DNA of 37,927 nucleotides from Rhodocyclales bacterium (GCA_028292485.1 JAQGMG010000006.1:1-37927), one strand, 5' to 3'. Counted from the stretch's first letter, positions 8,061 to 17,044 are shown. Numbers and translations: made by a program. Notes: generated by a model from the letters alone, not told the origin.

Positions 8061-9756
8061 TTGGTGCGCCTCCAATCCATTCCTTCAGCATCTGCGCAAC
8101 CATCCTCGGATCCTTGGCGGCGATCTCCTTGGCGCGCGTTACCTTCTTCTCGTAACTCATCTTCGCCAGTTCCGCCTGTAGCACTTCCGGCGGTATGTCT
8201 TCGTCGGCGAGCTGTTCTGCCTCGAGAGCGGCGGCCATGGCTGCCGCGCTGTTGGGCGCAGGTTCCTTTTCCATCATGTCGCGATTCTGCGAGGGCAGGA
8301 CGGTGCCGAGCAGCGGACGTATGACGCCACGCACCACGAAGAAAATCACGCCCAGCAGAATCGCCCAGCGCAGTATCTCTTTGAGTGTCGCCAGCGTGTC
8401 CGGGTTCTTCCACACCGGCACATCGATGACTTCTTCCTTGACCGGCTCCGTGAAAGGCGTGTTGGCCAGATTGAGCGTGTCGCCACGATCCTTGCTGAAG
8501 CCGACCGCCTCACGCACCAGATCGTTGATTTTCTTCATTTCGTCGTCGGTGCGCGCGACGGTCTTGACGTCGCCTTTAGGGCTCTTCTCCGAGCGATTGT
8601 TCACCACCACGGCAACCGACAAACGTTTGACGGAGCCAAGCGAGCGCTTGATGTGCTGTACCGTCTTGTCGACCTCATAGTTGGTCGTCGCACTCTTCAT
8701 GGAATTGATCGGGATGCCGGACTGGCTCGCCAGTGCCTGACCAAGTACCGGCGGCGAAGTGATGGGCGCGGTGGCAGGCACTGGCGGCTGGTTGGAAAGC
8801 GCGCCGGGCACGCCAACAGGCGGTGGCTGATTGGTCAGGTTCTCATTGCTTTGCTGGCTGCGGATGGCCGTATTCGGCGTCGGGTTGGGCTTGAAGGTTT
8901 CCGATGTCTGCTCGGTGGAATCGAAGTCCACATCAGCCGTGACTTGCGCGCGGAAATTGCCTTCGCCGAGTACCGGGTTGAGGATGGTCTCGATGCGCTT
9001 GCTGTAACTGTTTTCCACTTCCTCGACATAGCCGAGCTGGGTGGAGTCCAGACCGGCGGATCGCGGGTCGCGGGCACGCGTGAGCAGGTTGCCATTCTGA
9101 TCTATGACATTGACCTGGTCCGACGCCAGTTCCGGCACGCTGGCAGCAACGAGGTGGACGATGCCGGCAATCTGCTGTGGCTCCAGCTTGCGCCCGGGAT
9201 GCAGCGCAACGACCACCGAGGCGGTGGGTTTCTGTTCGTCGCGCAGGAAGGCCGATTGCTTGGGAATTGCCAAGTGCACGCGTGCGCCGGAGACTGCGGA
9301 AAGCGATTGAATGGTGCGCGCCAGTTCGCCTTCCAGCCCGCGCTGATAGTTGATCTGCTCGTTGAATTGCGAGACGCCCATTTTCTGCGTCTCAAGCAAT
9401 TCAAAGCCGACCAGGCCGCCCTTCGGCAAGCCCTGCGAGGCGAGCATCAGGCGCAACTCATTGGCGCGATTCTCCGGCACGAGAATGGTCGAGCCACCGT
9501 TGTCGACGCGGTACGGTATGTTTTGTGCCTGCAGGGCTGTGATGATGGAGCCACCATCTTTCTCCGCGACATTGGAGAACAGGATCGAATACTGCGGTTT
9601 GTTACTCCATAGCCACACCCCCACCAGCAACGCGATGGCCACTGCCAGCGCGACGGCGCCTGCCAGCTTCTGGCGTTGCGAGAGTTTGTTCAGATTGTCC
9701 ACCATCACCTGGATGGGTGAGGGCACCGGTGCGGCTAGAGTATCTTCGGCAGCCAT
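8044..9756 (-). CDS. fliF: Flagellar MS-ring protein FliF
   Basis: A 570-residue protein, the usual FliF size. It has an N-terminal membrane helix (about 32-51), then YscJ/FliF ring-building domains that include GLVGFELLET and FNEQINYQRGLEGELARTI. A long Pro/Asn/Gln-rich low-complexity periplasmic loop (about 290-350) precedes a second membrane helix (about 465-483) and a cytoplasmic C-terminal tail that binds FliG. FliF forms the MS ring in the inner membrane, the platform for the rotor and export gate. It is the first gene of fliFGHIJ on the minus strand, diverging from the sensor kinase gene. A sigma-54-like promoter lies 104-119 bases upstream of the start codon. Confidence 0.97.
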   Translation of the reverse strand: MAAEDTLAAPVPSPIQVMVDNLNKLSQRQKLAGAVALAVAIALLVGVWLWSNKPQYSILFSNVAEKDGGSIITALQAQNIPYRVDNGGSTILVPENRANELRLMLASQGLPKGGLVGFELLETQKMGVSQFNEQINYQRGLEGELARTIQSLSAVSGARVHLAIPKQSAFLRDEQKPTASVVVALHPGRKLEPQQIAGIVHLVAASVPELASDQVNVIDQNGNLLTRARDPRSAGLDSTQLGYVEEVENSYSKRIETILNPVLGEGNFRAQVTADVDFDSTEQTSETFKPNPTPNTAIRSQQSNENLTNQPPPVGVPGALSNQPPVPATAPITSPPVLGQALASQSGIPINSMKSATTNYEVDKTVQHIKRSLGSVKRLSVAVVVNNRSEKSPKGDVKTVARTDDEMKKINDLVREAVGFSKDRGDTLNLANTPFTEPVKEEVIDVPVWKNPDTLATLKEILRWAILLGVIFFVVRGVIRPLLGTVLPSQNRDMMEKEPAPNSAAAMAAALEAEQLADEDIPPEVLQAELAKMSYEKKVTRAKEIAAKDPRMVAQMLKEWIGGAPSGEGH

Positions 9757-9859
9757 GGCATCTTGTCTTCGTTTTGGTGTTCGTCTTTATGCGTATGCAT
9801 TTGTTTGACAGACGCAGGCGGAAACCCATTTGTGATGGCGCATTCTGCGCTGGGCCTTG

Positions 9860-9875
9860 TGCAAGCAAGTGCCCA
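9860..9875 (-). promoter_or_regulatory. Putative sigma-54 promoter for fliFGHIJ
   Basis: On the minus strand the sequence reads TGGGCACTTGCTTGCA. It has GG and GC at the exact -24/-12 spacing and a perfect TTGCA at the -12 element; the -24 side is TGG, with CAC shifted by one base from the TGGCAC consensus. It would give a leader of roughly 90 bases before fliF. The adjacent gene pair encodes a sigma-54 activator of the flagellar type, which supports the call. A 6-bp hairpin sequence (9880-9896) lies just upstream and could be an activator site, but that is a guess. Confidence 0.6.
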
Positions 9876-9961
9876 ATAAGCGGCAAGTTCTGCCGCCTTC
9901 TCCGCATGCTTGGCTTGCGTGGCGACGACTAAAGTGCGATGCCGTGGGATCCCCTTATTTC

Positions 9962-11224
9962 ATGAACCTCGCACGAGCCATCAGTGAGTCAGCCTTGAAT
10001 CACGCCAGCCCTGAAATCTTCGATCAGTCGACGCCCGGGACCGCGGTGCCGGCGCCGTTTGCGGCGGCACCGGGCATGGATGCGGCAAGTCTTGCCGAAG
10101 CTTTCCAGGTCTTCGCACGCGCTTCGGACGAACTGACGCAAGCTTACAGCGGCTTGCAAGGCCAGGTCGGCGTGCTGACGGAGCGGCTCGATCTGTTGCT
10201 GGCGGCATTGCCCGCCGGCGTCGTGGTGCTCGATCAGCAAGGGCAAGTTGAGCAGACCAATCGGGCAGCACTCGATATGCTCGGCGACATCGCCGGTGTG
10301 GAATGGCAGAGCTTCGCAGCGCGCGTATTCGTTGCCACCGATACCCCCGGCGAATGGGCACTGGCGCTGTTTCCCGAAAAACTCGAAGAGACCCGTATTT
10401 CGATTTCCGCCACCGCGCAAACCACGACGGGTGGCCGCATCGTCCTGCTTCACGACGTTACCGAGGCCTGGCGCATGCGCGTTTCGGCTGCGCGCAATGA
10501 ACGCCTCGCCGCAATGGGCGAAATGGTCGCGTCGCTGGCCCATCAACTCCGCACGCCGCTCGCCGCAGCGCTGCTCTATACCGGGCATCTGGCCAACGTC
10601 CAGTTGCCGGCTGCCGAGCGGGCCAGCGTTGCCGACCGTGCCGTGGAGCGCCTCAGGCATCTGGAAAAACTCATCAAGGACATGCTGATCTTTGCGCGCG
10701 GCGAAGCGCTGGGACGCGAAGTTTTCGGCGTATGCGATCTGCTTCTGGAGTTGGGCGCCACCATCGAGCCCGTTGCGCAGCGTCAGCAGATCGTTTTCCG
10801 GCAGGACTGCCAGGCCGCCGGGCAACAGCTCTTCGGCAATCGCAAGGAAATTGCCGGCGCCATCATCAATCTGCTCGAAAATGCCATCCAGGTACTGGGG
10901 GAGGGCGGTGAGGTCGTGCTGTCGGCCGTGCAGGAGGGTGGGCAAGAAAGTGGGCAGCAGGACGGAAGAATTGCATTCGTGGTGCGCGACAACGGCCGAG
11001 GTATCCCGATCGAATTGCAGGCGCGATTGTTCGAGCCTTTTTTCACCACGCGGGCCGATGGCACCGGTCTGGGACTGGCCATTGCACGGGGTGTCGCGCG
11101 CGCGCATGGCGGTGACATTTCGCTGTGTTCGGCGCCCGGCGAGGGAAGTGAATTCCGTCTGGTGCTGCCACAGGCAGTTGCCGAGAGCATTGAGCAGGAA
11201 AGCATGGAGCAGAAAAGCAAATGA
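9962..11224 (+). CDS. Flagellar two-component sensor histidine kinase (FlrB/FleS-like)
   Basis: A 420-residue soluble kinase with no membrane helix. It has a PAS-like domain (about 72-165, LDLLLAALPAGVVVLDQQG), then a HisKA domain with phospho-acceptor His194 in SLAHQLRTPLAAAL, and a HATPase with N-box NLLENAIQ (303-310), DNGRGI (343-348) and GTGLGLAIA (367-375). Cytoplasmic PAS kinases next to a sigma-54 response regulator in flagellar clusters (FlrB in Vibrio, FleS in Pseudomonas) control class III flagellar genes, and this one fits that role. The stop codon overlaps the start of the regulator as ATGA at 11221-11224. The start ATG at 9962 has no strong Shine-Dalgarno. Longer versions back to 9857 would run into the fliF promoter region and are unlikely. 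Confidence 0.88.
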   Translation: MNLARAISESALNHASPEIFDQSTPGTAVPAPFAAAPGMDAASLAEAFQVFARASDELTQAYSGLQGQVGVLTERLDLLLAALPAGVVVLDQQGQVEQTNRAALDMLGDIAGVEWQSFAARVFVATDTPGEWALALFPEKLEETRISISATAQTTTGGRIVLLHDVTEAWRMRVSAARNERLAAMGEMVASLAHQLRTPLAAALLYTGHLANVQLPAAERASVADRAVERLRHLEKLIKDMLIFARGEALGREVFGVCDLLLELGATIEPVAQRQQIVFRQDCQAAGQQLFGNRKEIAGAIINLLENAIQVLGEGGEVVLSAVQEGGQESGQQDGRIAFVVRDNGRGIPIELQARLFEPFFTTRADGTGLGLAIARGVARAHGGDISLCSAPGEGSEFRLVLPQAVAESIEQESMEQKSK

Positions 11225-12609
11225 TAGAAACGCTCAGCATTCTCGTGGTCGATGATGACGCTGCACTGCGCGACGCCATCAGCATGATTCTCGAATCCGC
11301 CGGGCATCGCGTGAAACTGGCTGCCAGCGGGCCGGACGCATTGACTTTGCTGGAGTCGGCAAACTTCAATCTGGTCATCTCCGACCTGCGCATGGACCCG
11401 ATGGATGGCCTGGCACTGCTTGCCAATATCCGCGCCAAACACGCCCAGTTGCCGGTATTGCTGATGACGGCTTTCGGCGATGTCGACAAGGCGGTTGCTG
11501 CGATGCGCGGCGGTGCCTGCGACTTCCTGATGAAGCCTTTCGAATCTTCCGTGCTGCTCGAAAACGTGCGCCGCCATGCCACCGTTGCGCCCAGCCAGGA
11601 CGACATGATCGCCGCCGACCCGCGCACGCGCAACGTACTGGCGCTGGCCGCCAAGGTTGCCGAGACTGATGCCAGCATCATGCTCACCGGCGAATCCGGC
11701 ACTGGCAAGGAAGTCTTCGCGCGCTACATTCATCAGCACTCGCGTCGCCGCACCGGCCCCTTTGTCGCCATCAACTGCGCGGCGATTCCCGAGAACCTGC
11801 TCGAAGCCACGCTGTTTGGTTACGAGAAGGGCAGTTTCACCGGCGCGCAAACCTCGCAGGCCGGCAAATTCGAACAGGCGCAGGGCGGCACCATCCTGCT
11901 CGATGAAATTTCGGAAATGCCAATGGGCTTGCAGGCCAAGATGCTGCGCGTCCTGCAGGAGCGCGAAGTCGAGCGGGTCGGCGGCAAGAAGCCGATTGCG
12001 CTGGATATCCGCATCCTCTCCACTTCCAACCGCGACATGATGCGCGAGGTGCAGGCCGGCCGTTTCCGCGAAGACCTGTTCTACCGTCTGAATGTCTTCC
12101 CGCTAGCCATCCCGAGCCTGCGCGACCGGCCCGCCGACGTACTGCCCCTGGCGAGGTACTTCATCGAGCGGCACGGCGAGCGAATCGGCAAGACGGCAAA
12201 AATTGCCGATGAAGCGGCGGCAATTCTTGCCGCCTGGCGTTGGCCCGGCAATGTTCGCGAGCTTGAAAACACGGTGCAGCGGGCCGTTATCGTCGCTTCG
12301 GGTGACACGATCAGCGGGGAAGACGTGCGCATGTGTCTGCCCGATCCGCAAGGCTTGTCCCAAATGAGCCCCGCGCCAGCCATGTCGGCCGATGGCGCCG
12401 GCGTAAATTTCGCCGCGCATGATCGGCAGGCAAATCAGCAGGATGACAAGCCCGCCAGCATGCGCGACCTGGAGCGGCAACACATTCTGGACACGCTCAA
12501 AGCCGTTGGCGGCTCACGCAAGAAGGCGGTGGAAAAGCTCGGAATCTCCGAGCGCACCCTGCGCTACAAGCTGCAACAGTATCGCGAAGAAGGCTTCACG
12601 GACTTATAA
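11221..12609 (+). CDS. Sigma-54-dependent flagellar response regulator (FlrC/FleR-like)
   Basis: A 462-residue NtrC-type activator. The receiver domain has the acidic pair in VVDDD (9-13), phospho-acceptor Asp55 in ISDLRM and Lys105 in LMKPF. The AAA+ domain has Walker A GESGTGKE (157-164), the sigma-54-contact loop as GSFTGA (204-209; the consensus is GAFTGA), Walker B GGTILLDEI (222-230) and RFREDLFYRLNVFPL. The C-terminus is a Fis-type helix-turn-helix (about 425-458). It would be phosphorylated by the overlapping upstream kinase and drive sigma-54 transcription of flagellar genes; candidate targets are the sites before fliE and fliF. A general nitrogen-type regulator is excluded by context rather than by sequence alone. 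Confidence 0.92.
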   Translation: MIETLSILVVDDDAALRDAISMILESAGHRVKLAASGPDALTLLESANFNLVISDLRMDPMDGLALLANIRAKHAQLPVLLMTAFGDVDKAVAAMRGGACDFLMKPFESSVLLENVRRHATVAPSQDDMIAADPRTRNVLALAAKVAETDASIMLTGESGTGKEVFARYIHQHSRRRTGPFVAINCAAIPENLLEATLFGYEKGSFTGAQTSQAGKFEQAQGGTILLDEISEMPMGLQAKMLRVLQEREVERVGGKKPIALDIRILSTSNRDMMREVQAGRFREDLFYRLNVFPLAIPSLRDRPADVLPLARYFIERHGERIGKTAKIADEAAAILAAWRWPGNVRELENTVQRAVIVASGDTISGEDVRMCLPDPQGLSQMSPAPAMSADGAGVNFAAHDRQANQQDDKPASMRDLERQHILDTLKAVGGSRKKAVEKLGISERTLRYKLQQYREEGFTDL

Positions 12610-12630
12610 GCGGGTGACGCAAGGGTTTCT

Positions 12631-12646
12631 TGGCATGCAAGCTGCT
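12631..12646 (+). promoter_or_regulatory. Sigma-54 promoter for fliE
   Basis: TGGCATGCAAGCTGCT matches the -24/-12 consensus TGGCACGrNNNTTGCW at all but two fixed positions, with the invariant GG and GC correctly spaced. It lies 31 bases upstream of the fliE start codon and just past the stop of the sigma-54 activator gene, which is the expected place for an activator-controlled late flagellar promoter. Confidence 0.82.
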
Positions 12647-12677
12647 TTAAACCGGATGCAATCAACAGGTGGCAACA

Positions 12678-12998
12678 ATGGACACACGCGGCATTGAACA
12701 GATGATCGGGCAACTGAAGGCCACGACGGAGCTGGCGTCCGGCAAGGCGTCATCGTCTGTCCAGCCGGCGGACGGCGCCGATTTTGCCCAGGCCTTGCAA
12801 GGCGCCCTGAAGGAAGTCAGCCAGGTTCAGGCCAGTGCCCAGGAAATGGCTCAGGGCTTTTCCTCGGGCGATTCGAACGTCAATCTGCAAGACGTGATGA
12901 TCAATCTGCAAAAAGCCAACATCTCTTTTCAGCAAATGGTTCAGGTGCGCAACAAACTCGTGACTGCGTATCAGGACATCATGAATATCTCGGTCTGA
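12678..12998 (+). CDS. fliE: Flagellar hook-basal body complex protein FliE
   Basis: A 106-residue protein, about the same size as E. coli FliE (104). The C-terminal half carries the family signature: NVNLQDVMINLQKANISFQ followed by QVRNKLVTAYQDIMNISV, the usual FliE ending. FliE is the first protein exported through the flagellar gate and links the MS ring to the proximal rod. I chose ATG 12678 because AGGTGG stands 5 bases upstream; an in-frame GTG three codons earlier overlaps that ribosome-binding site. It stands alone on the plus strand behind its own sigma-54 promoter, whereas in many genomes fliE heads fliEFGHIJ. Here the kinase/activator pair and a divergent promoter separate it from fliF. 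Confidence 0.95.
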   Translation: MDTRGIEQMIGQLKATTELASGKASSSVQPADGADFAQALQGALKEVSQVQASAQEMAQGFSSGDSNVNLQDVMINLQKANISFQQMVQVRNKLVTAYQDIMNISV

Positions 12999-13081
12999 TG
13001 GGCATTTAGTAGCTAGACCGCTCCCGGTTTTGCCTGCTTTCTTCGCTGCTTTCAGCGAATCTCATGTCCCTCCCCTGACCA

Positions 13082-13115
13082 CTGAAATATCCCTGTAACA
13101 CAACGGAAATAATCT
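13082..13115 (+). promoter_or_regulatory. Pho box and -10 element upstream of pstS
   Basis: CTGAAATATCCCTGTAAC (13082-13099) has the two 7-base direct-repeat halves of a PhoB site (CTGtcAT-N4-CTGTcAY), matching about 14 of 18 positions. It is followed after 10 bases by TAATCT (13110-13115), a good -10 element; in PhoB-dependent promoters the box takes the place of the -35. It lies 33 bases before the pstS ATG. This indicates induction of pstSCAB under phosphate limitation; phoB/phoR themselves are not in the window. Confidence 0.72.
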
Positions 13116-13148
13116 AGCGTCGTTCTCACAACCCCATGGGGAAAAGCG

Positions 13149-14186
13149 ATGCGCAAGACCTTTATTTCCGCTGTAGTTGCAAGTCTTCTGGCCAGTGCTT
13201 CTCTGGTTGCCTCCGCCGCCGAAGTGACCGGTGCGGGTGCTTCGTTCCCGGCCCCGGTTTACGCCAAGTGGGCTGATGCCTATCAAAAGGCCACCGGCAA
13301 CCGGATCAACTATCAGTCCATCGGTTCGGGCGGCGGTATCAAGCAGATCCAGGCAAAGACCGTCGATTTCGGCGCTTCGGACATGCCGCTGACACCTGAG
13401 CAACTCAGCAAGGATGGTCTGGCCCAGTTTCCTGCCGTGATCGGCGGCATCGTGCCGGTGGTCAATCTCGCCGGCATCAAGGCTGGCGAGCTCAAGCTGA
13501 CCGGCACTGTGCTGGCAGACATCTTCCTCGGCAAGATCACCAAGTGGAATGACAAGGCGATCAAGGACCTCAACCCGTCCCTGAGCCTGCCTAATGAAGA
13601 TGTGAGCGTCGTGCGCCGCGCCGATGGCTCGGGTACTTCGTTCGTCTTTACCAACTACCTCTCCAAGGTTTCGTCCGACTGGAAGACCAAGGTCGGTGAA
13701 GGCACTGCGCCACAGTGGCCCGTTGGCTTGGGTGGCAAGGGCAACGAAGGCGTTTCGACCTACGTTCAGAAGTTGCCAGGTTCCATCGGCTACGTCGAAT
13801 ATGCCTACTCCAAGACCAACAAGCTGACCCACGTTCTCGTACAGAACAAGGACAAGCAGTTCCCGCAGCCTGACGATACGACCTTCAAGGCCGCGGCGAA
13901 TTATGCAAAATGGGATAACACTTTCTACGAAATCCTGACCGACGAACCGGGCAAAGAGAGCTGGCCGATTACCAGCGCCACGTTCATCCTGGTGCAGAAG
14001 TCGCAGGACAAACCGGTGCAAGGCGCCGAAGTCCTGAAGTTCTTCGACTGGGCCTACAAGAACGGCAGCAAGTTGGCAGAAGAGCTGGAATATGTGCCGC
14101 TGCCTGACGCGACTGCCAAGCTTGTGCGTACCTCGTGGGAGCAGGTGAAGGACGCTTCCGGCAAGCCTGTGTTCTCGGCCAAGTAA
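13149..14186 (+). CDS. pstS: Phosphate ABC transporter substrate-binding protein PstS
   Basis: A 345-residue periplasmic protein. Residues 1-23 form a Sec signal peptide (basic start, hydrophobic core) with a cleavage site after ASA. The mature part opens with [14 protein letters not shown] and carries phosphate-contact regions [18 protein letters not shown] and [12 protein letters not shown], all diagnostic for PstS. It captures inorganic phosphate with high affinity and delivers it to PstCA. The start ATG follows GGGGAAAAG. First gene of pstSCAB behind a Pho-box promoter. There is no lipobox Cys, so it should be a soluble periplasmic protein, as in E. coli. Confidence 0.97.
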   Translation: MRKTFISAVVASLLASASLVASAAEVTGAGASFPAPVYAKWADAYQKATGNRINYQSIGSGGGIKQIQAKTVDFGASDMPLTPEQLSKDGLAQFPAVIGGIVPVVNLAGIKAGELKLTGTVLADIFLGKITKWNDKAIKDLNPSLSLPNEDVSVVRRADGSGTSFVFTNYLSKVSSDWKTKVGEGTAPQWPVGLGGKGNEGVSTYVQKLPGSIGYVEYAYSKTNKLTHVLVQNKDKQFPQPDDTTFKAAANYAKWDNTFYEILTDEPGKESWPITSATFILVQKSQDKPVQGAEVLKFFDWAYKNGSKLAEELEYVPLPDATAKLVRTSWEQVKDASGKPVFSAK

Positions 14187-14196
14187 AGTAGAATCC

Positions 14197-15243
14197 ATGT
14201 CTGTTTCGATGGGTTCTGGCGCATCGAACTCCGGAGCCGTCCTGGCTTCGGAGGATCCGGTGATGGAGAGTGTTTTCGTGAAAACGCAGGCTAACGGCGC
14301 GCTCAGACGTCGCAAGACGGATCTGGGAGATGTTGCTTTTGCGTGGCTGACACGCTCGGTAGCTTTCCTCGTCCTGCTGACGCTGGCTGGCATCATCGTT
14401 GGACTCGCCTTCGCCGCCTGGCCCAGCATCCAGAAGTTCGGTCTCTCGTTCCTGACGACGACCGAATGGAATCCGCCAATGGAACGATTCGGTGCGGTCG
14501 TGCCTATCTATGGCACGATCGTCACCTCGATCATTGCGCTGCTTATCGCGGTACCCGTCAGTTTCGGCATTGCCCTGTTCCTGACCGAGTTGTCTCCCGC
14601 ATGGTTGCGCCGTCCGCTCGGCACTGCCATCGAGTTGTTGGCAGCAATCCCCAGCATCGTTTACGGCATGTGGGGTTTGTTGGTATTTGCTCCCTATTTT
14701 TCCGAATATGTTCAGCCTGTACTGGCGGCTACCCTGGGTAAGCTGCCGCTGCTCGGCAAATTGTTTACCGGCCCGCAGATGGGTATCGGTTTGCTCGCGG
14801 CCGGCATCATCCTGGCAATCATGGTGATTCCCTTCATTGCATCTGTTATGCGCGACGTATTCGAAGTCACGCCGCAAATGGTCAAGGAGTCGGCTTACGG
14901 TCTGGGTTGCACGACGTGGGAAGTGGTGTGGAGCGTCGTTCTGCCGCACTCCAAGGCCGGCGTCGTCGGCGGCATCATGCTGGGCCTCGGCCGCGCACTC
15001 GGCGAGACGATGGCGGTGACGTTCGTGATCGGTAATACGAACATGCTCAGCTCAGCTTCGCTGTTCATGCCGGGCAACAGCATCACCTCTGCCCTTGCAA
15101 ACGAATTCGCAGAGGCCGGACCCGGATTGCATACGGCCGCGCTCATGGAGCTGGGCCTGATTCTTTTTGTCATCACGCTGATCGTGCTGGTGATTTCCAA
15201 AATGTTCCTCGCCGGTTTGTCGCGCGGCGAAGGCGCCAAGTAA
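14197..15243 (+). CDS. pstC: Phosphate ABC transporter permease PstC
   Basis: 348 residues from the first ATG, with six membrane helices. Conserved stretches are [44 protein letters not shown] and [18 protein letters not shown], near-identical to E. coli PstC, including the EAA-type loop that contacts PstB. With PstA it forms the inner membrane channel for phosphate. Start uncertainty: ATG 14197 lies 10 bases after pstS but has no Shine-Dalgarno, while ATG 14263 has GGAGG 8 bases upstream and gives 326 residues, closer to the E. coli length of 319. The extra 22 residues are Ser/Gly-rich and not conserved in E. coli. I keep the longer form with reservation. Confidence 0.95.
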   Translation: MSVSMGSGASNSGAVLASEDPVMESVFVKTQANGALRRRKTDLGDVAFAWLTRSVAFLVLLTLAGIIVGLAFAAWPSIQKFGLSFLTTTEWNPPMERFGAVVPIYGTIVTSIIALLIAVPVSFGIALFLTELSPAWLRRPLGTAIELLAAIPSIVYGMWGLLVFAPYFSEYVQPVLAATLGKLPLLGKLFTGPQMGIGLLAAGIILAIMVIPFIASVMRDVFEVTPQMVKESAYGLGCTTWEVVWSVVLPHSKAGVVGGIMLGLGRALGETMAVTFVIGNTNMLSSASLFMPGNSITSALANEFAEAGPGLHTAALMELGLILFVITLIVLVISKMFLAGLSRGEGAK

Positions 15244-15263
15244 GCCGGACTGCCATAGCCATC

Positions 15264-16106
15264 ATGAATCTCCTGAGTCGTCGCAAACTCATCAACAAGA
15301 TCGCGCTGAGCCTCTCTCTGGGCGCCATGGTTTTTGGCTTGTTCTGGCTGGCGTGGATTCTGTTCACGGTGCTGAAACTGGGCATAGGTGGCTTGTCGCC
15401 CGATCTTTTCGTCAAGATGACACCTCCGCCCGGCACCGCAGACGGCGGCCTGGCAAATGCCATTGCCGGTAGCGCGATGATGGTCGGGCTGGGCACATTG
15501 ATTGGCTCGCCGGTCGGTGTGCTGGTGGGGGTGTACCTCGCTGAGTACGGCCTCAAGACGCCGCTTGGCCGCGTGACGCGTTATGTCAATGACTTGTTGC
15601 TGTCCGCGCCATCCATCGTGATCGGTCTGTTTGTATATGCGGTCGTTGTGGCACATACCGGCCAGTTTTCGGGCTGGTCAGGCGTTCTGGCGCTGGCCTT
15701 GATCGTCGTACCGGTGGTGGTACGCACCACCGAAAACATGCTGATGCTCGTGCCCAACTCGTTGCGTGAAGCAGCCTTTGCGTTAGGAGCTCCCAAGCGT
15801 GTCGTCATCATGAGCATTGCCATGCGGGCGGCAAAGTCAGGCGTTGCAACCGGCATATTGCTGGCCATTGCGCGGATCGCTGGCGAGACAGCGCCGCTGC
15901 TGTTTACCGCGCTGTCGAATCAGTTCTGGAGCACAAACCTGAACCAGCCGTTGGCGAATTTGCCGGTCACCATCTTCCGTTTTGCCATGAGCCCGTTTGC
16001 GGAATGGCAGCAGCTGGCGTGGGCTGGGGTGTTGTTGATCACCTTGGGTGTGCTGACCTTGAACATCGTTGCGCGTGTGTTCCTGCGACAAGACAAGCAG
16101 CACTGA
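15264..16106 (+). CDS. pstA: Phosphate ABC transporter permease PstA
   Basis: 280 residues, six membrane helices. Recognisable segments are [17 protein letters not shown], the helix around [31 protein letters not shown] and the EAA loop region [17 protein letters not shown]. It pairs with PstC to form the phosphate channel driven by PstB. It follows pstC by 20 bases and is followed by pstB after 49 bases, all on one strand, consistent with a single transcript. Length is slightly under the E. coli protein (296), with the difference at the N-terminus. No oddities seen. Confidence 0.96.
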   Translation: MNLLSRRKLINKIALSLSLGAMVFGLFWLAWILFTVLKLGIGGLSPDLFVKMTPPPGTADGGLANAIAGSAMMVGLGTLIGSPVGVLVGVYLAEYGLKTPLGRVTRYVNDLLLSAPSIVIGLFVYAVVVAHTGQFSGWSGVLALALIVVPVVVRTTENMLMLVPNSLREAAFALGAPKRVVIMSIAMRAAKSGVATGILLAIARIAGETAPLLFTALSNQFWSTNLNQPLANLPVTIFRFAMSPFAEWQQLAWAGVLLITLGVLTLNIVARVFLRQDKQH

Positions 16107-16155
16107 CGGCACGGCGCTGACACAACATCGAGTTATCGAATTGATTTGAATTGGA

Positions 16156-16926
16156 ATGGTGATGACCCAGCTTGTTTCGCAGATCGAGTTCAAGAATTTC
16201 AACTTCTACTACGGCAAGTTCCATGCGTTGAAGAACATCAATCTGTCACTGGCGCGGCGCCACGTTACGGCCTTCATTGGCCCGTCGGGCTGCGGCAAGT
16301 CGACACTGTTGCGCACCATCAACCGGATGTATGACCTCTACCCGGAGCAGCGTGCCGAGGGCGAGTTGCTGCTGGAAGGCGACAATATTCTCAAGGCCGA
16401 TATTGACCTGAGCTCCTTGCGTTCCAAGGTGGGCATGGTGTTCCAGAAGCCAACGCCGTTCCCGATGTCGATCTACGACAACATCGCATTCGGCGTGAAT
16501 CTGCATGAAAGCCTCTCCAAGGCCGAGATGGATGAGCGTGTCGAATGGGCGCTACGCAAGGCCGCACTATGGGATGAAGTGAAGGACAAGCTGCACAAGA
16601 GTGGCATGAGCCTTTCAGGCGGTCAGCAACAGCGCCTGTGTATCGCGCGCGGCGTGGCCGTCAAGCCTGAAGTTTTGCTGCTCGATGAGCCAACCTCGGC
16701 ACTCGATCCGATCTCGACGATGCGCATCGAGGAATTGATCGATGAGCTCAAGCAGGAGTTCACCATCGTCATCGTCACTCACAACATGCAGCAGGCTGCG
16801 CGTATTTCGGACTTCACCGCCTATATGTATCTGGGCGAGTTGATCGAGTTTGGTGATACGGACAAGATTTTTGTGAAGCCGCAACGCAAGGAAACGGAAG
16901 ACTACATAACGGGCCGCTTCGGCTGA
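16156..16926 (+). CDS. pstB: Phosphate ABC transporter ATP-binding protein PstB
   Basis: 256 residues with a complete ABC ATPase: Walker A GPSGCGKS (42-49), Q-loop Gln97 in [11 protein letters not shown], signature LSGGQQQR (153-160), Walker B LLLDEP (174-179) and switch His209 in VTHNMQQ. The N-terminal [17 protein letters not shown] is specific to PstB. It powers phosphate import through PstCA. ATG 16156 is used; ATG 16162, two codons on, is equally possible and has GGA 6 bases upstream. It is the last gene of the operon: a palindromic element and a strong terminator follow at once, so phoU, often next in line, must be elsewhere. Confidence 0.97.
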   Translation: MVMTQLVSQIEFKNFNFYYGKFHALKNINLSLARRHVTAFIGPSGCGKSTLLRTINRMYDLYPEQRAEGELLLEGDNILKADIDLSSLRSKVGMVFQKPTPFPMSIYDNIAFGVNLHESLSKAEMDERVEWALRKAALWDEVKDKLHKSGMSLSGGQQQRLCIARGVAVKPEVLLLDEPTSALDPISTMRIEELIDELKQEFTIVIVTHNMQQAARISDFTAYMYLGELIEFGDTDKIFVKPQRKETEDYITGRFG

Positions 16927-16933
16927 CCGGAAC

Positions 16934-17044
16934 CACGCATGGGCCTACTGCGCAGGCCGATCTCAAGCCTGCGATGCTCAACGTACTGAAGTACGCCTGC
17001 GCTTCTCGGCTTGACCTCGACCCGCTCGCTACGGCCCCTGCGTG
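16934..17044. repeat. 111-bp palindromic element, copy 2 (after pstB)
   Basis: Same nested design as the element at 2154-2266. Arms are CACGCA/TGCGTG (16934-16939, 17039-17044), GGGCC/GGCCC (16941-16945, 17033-17037), CAGGCCGA/TCGACCCG (16953-16960, 17017-17024, two A-C mismatches) and TCAAGCC/GGCTTGA (16963-16969, 17008-17014). The tip is CGTAC-TGAA-GTACG (16982-16995). TACTGCG and CGCTCGCTAC between the arms are identical to copy 1. Three of the stems differ from copy 1 on both sides so that pairing is kept. It lies 7 bases after the pstB stop and 21 bases before a terminator. Confidence 0.85.

Noticed and set aside
13017-13059. Possible terminator between fliE and pstS (ACCG-CTCC-CGGT then TTTT, and TTCGCTG-CTTT-CAGCGAA).
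   Set aside because: The first stem has only four pairs and the second has no T-run; neither is a convincing terminator.
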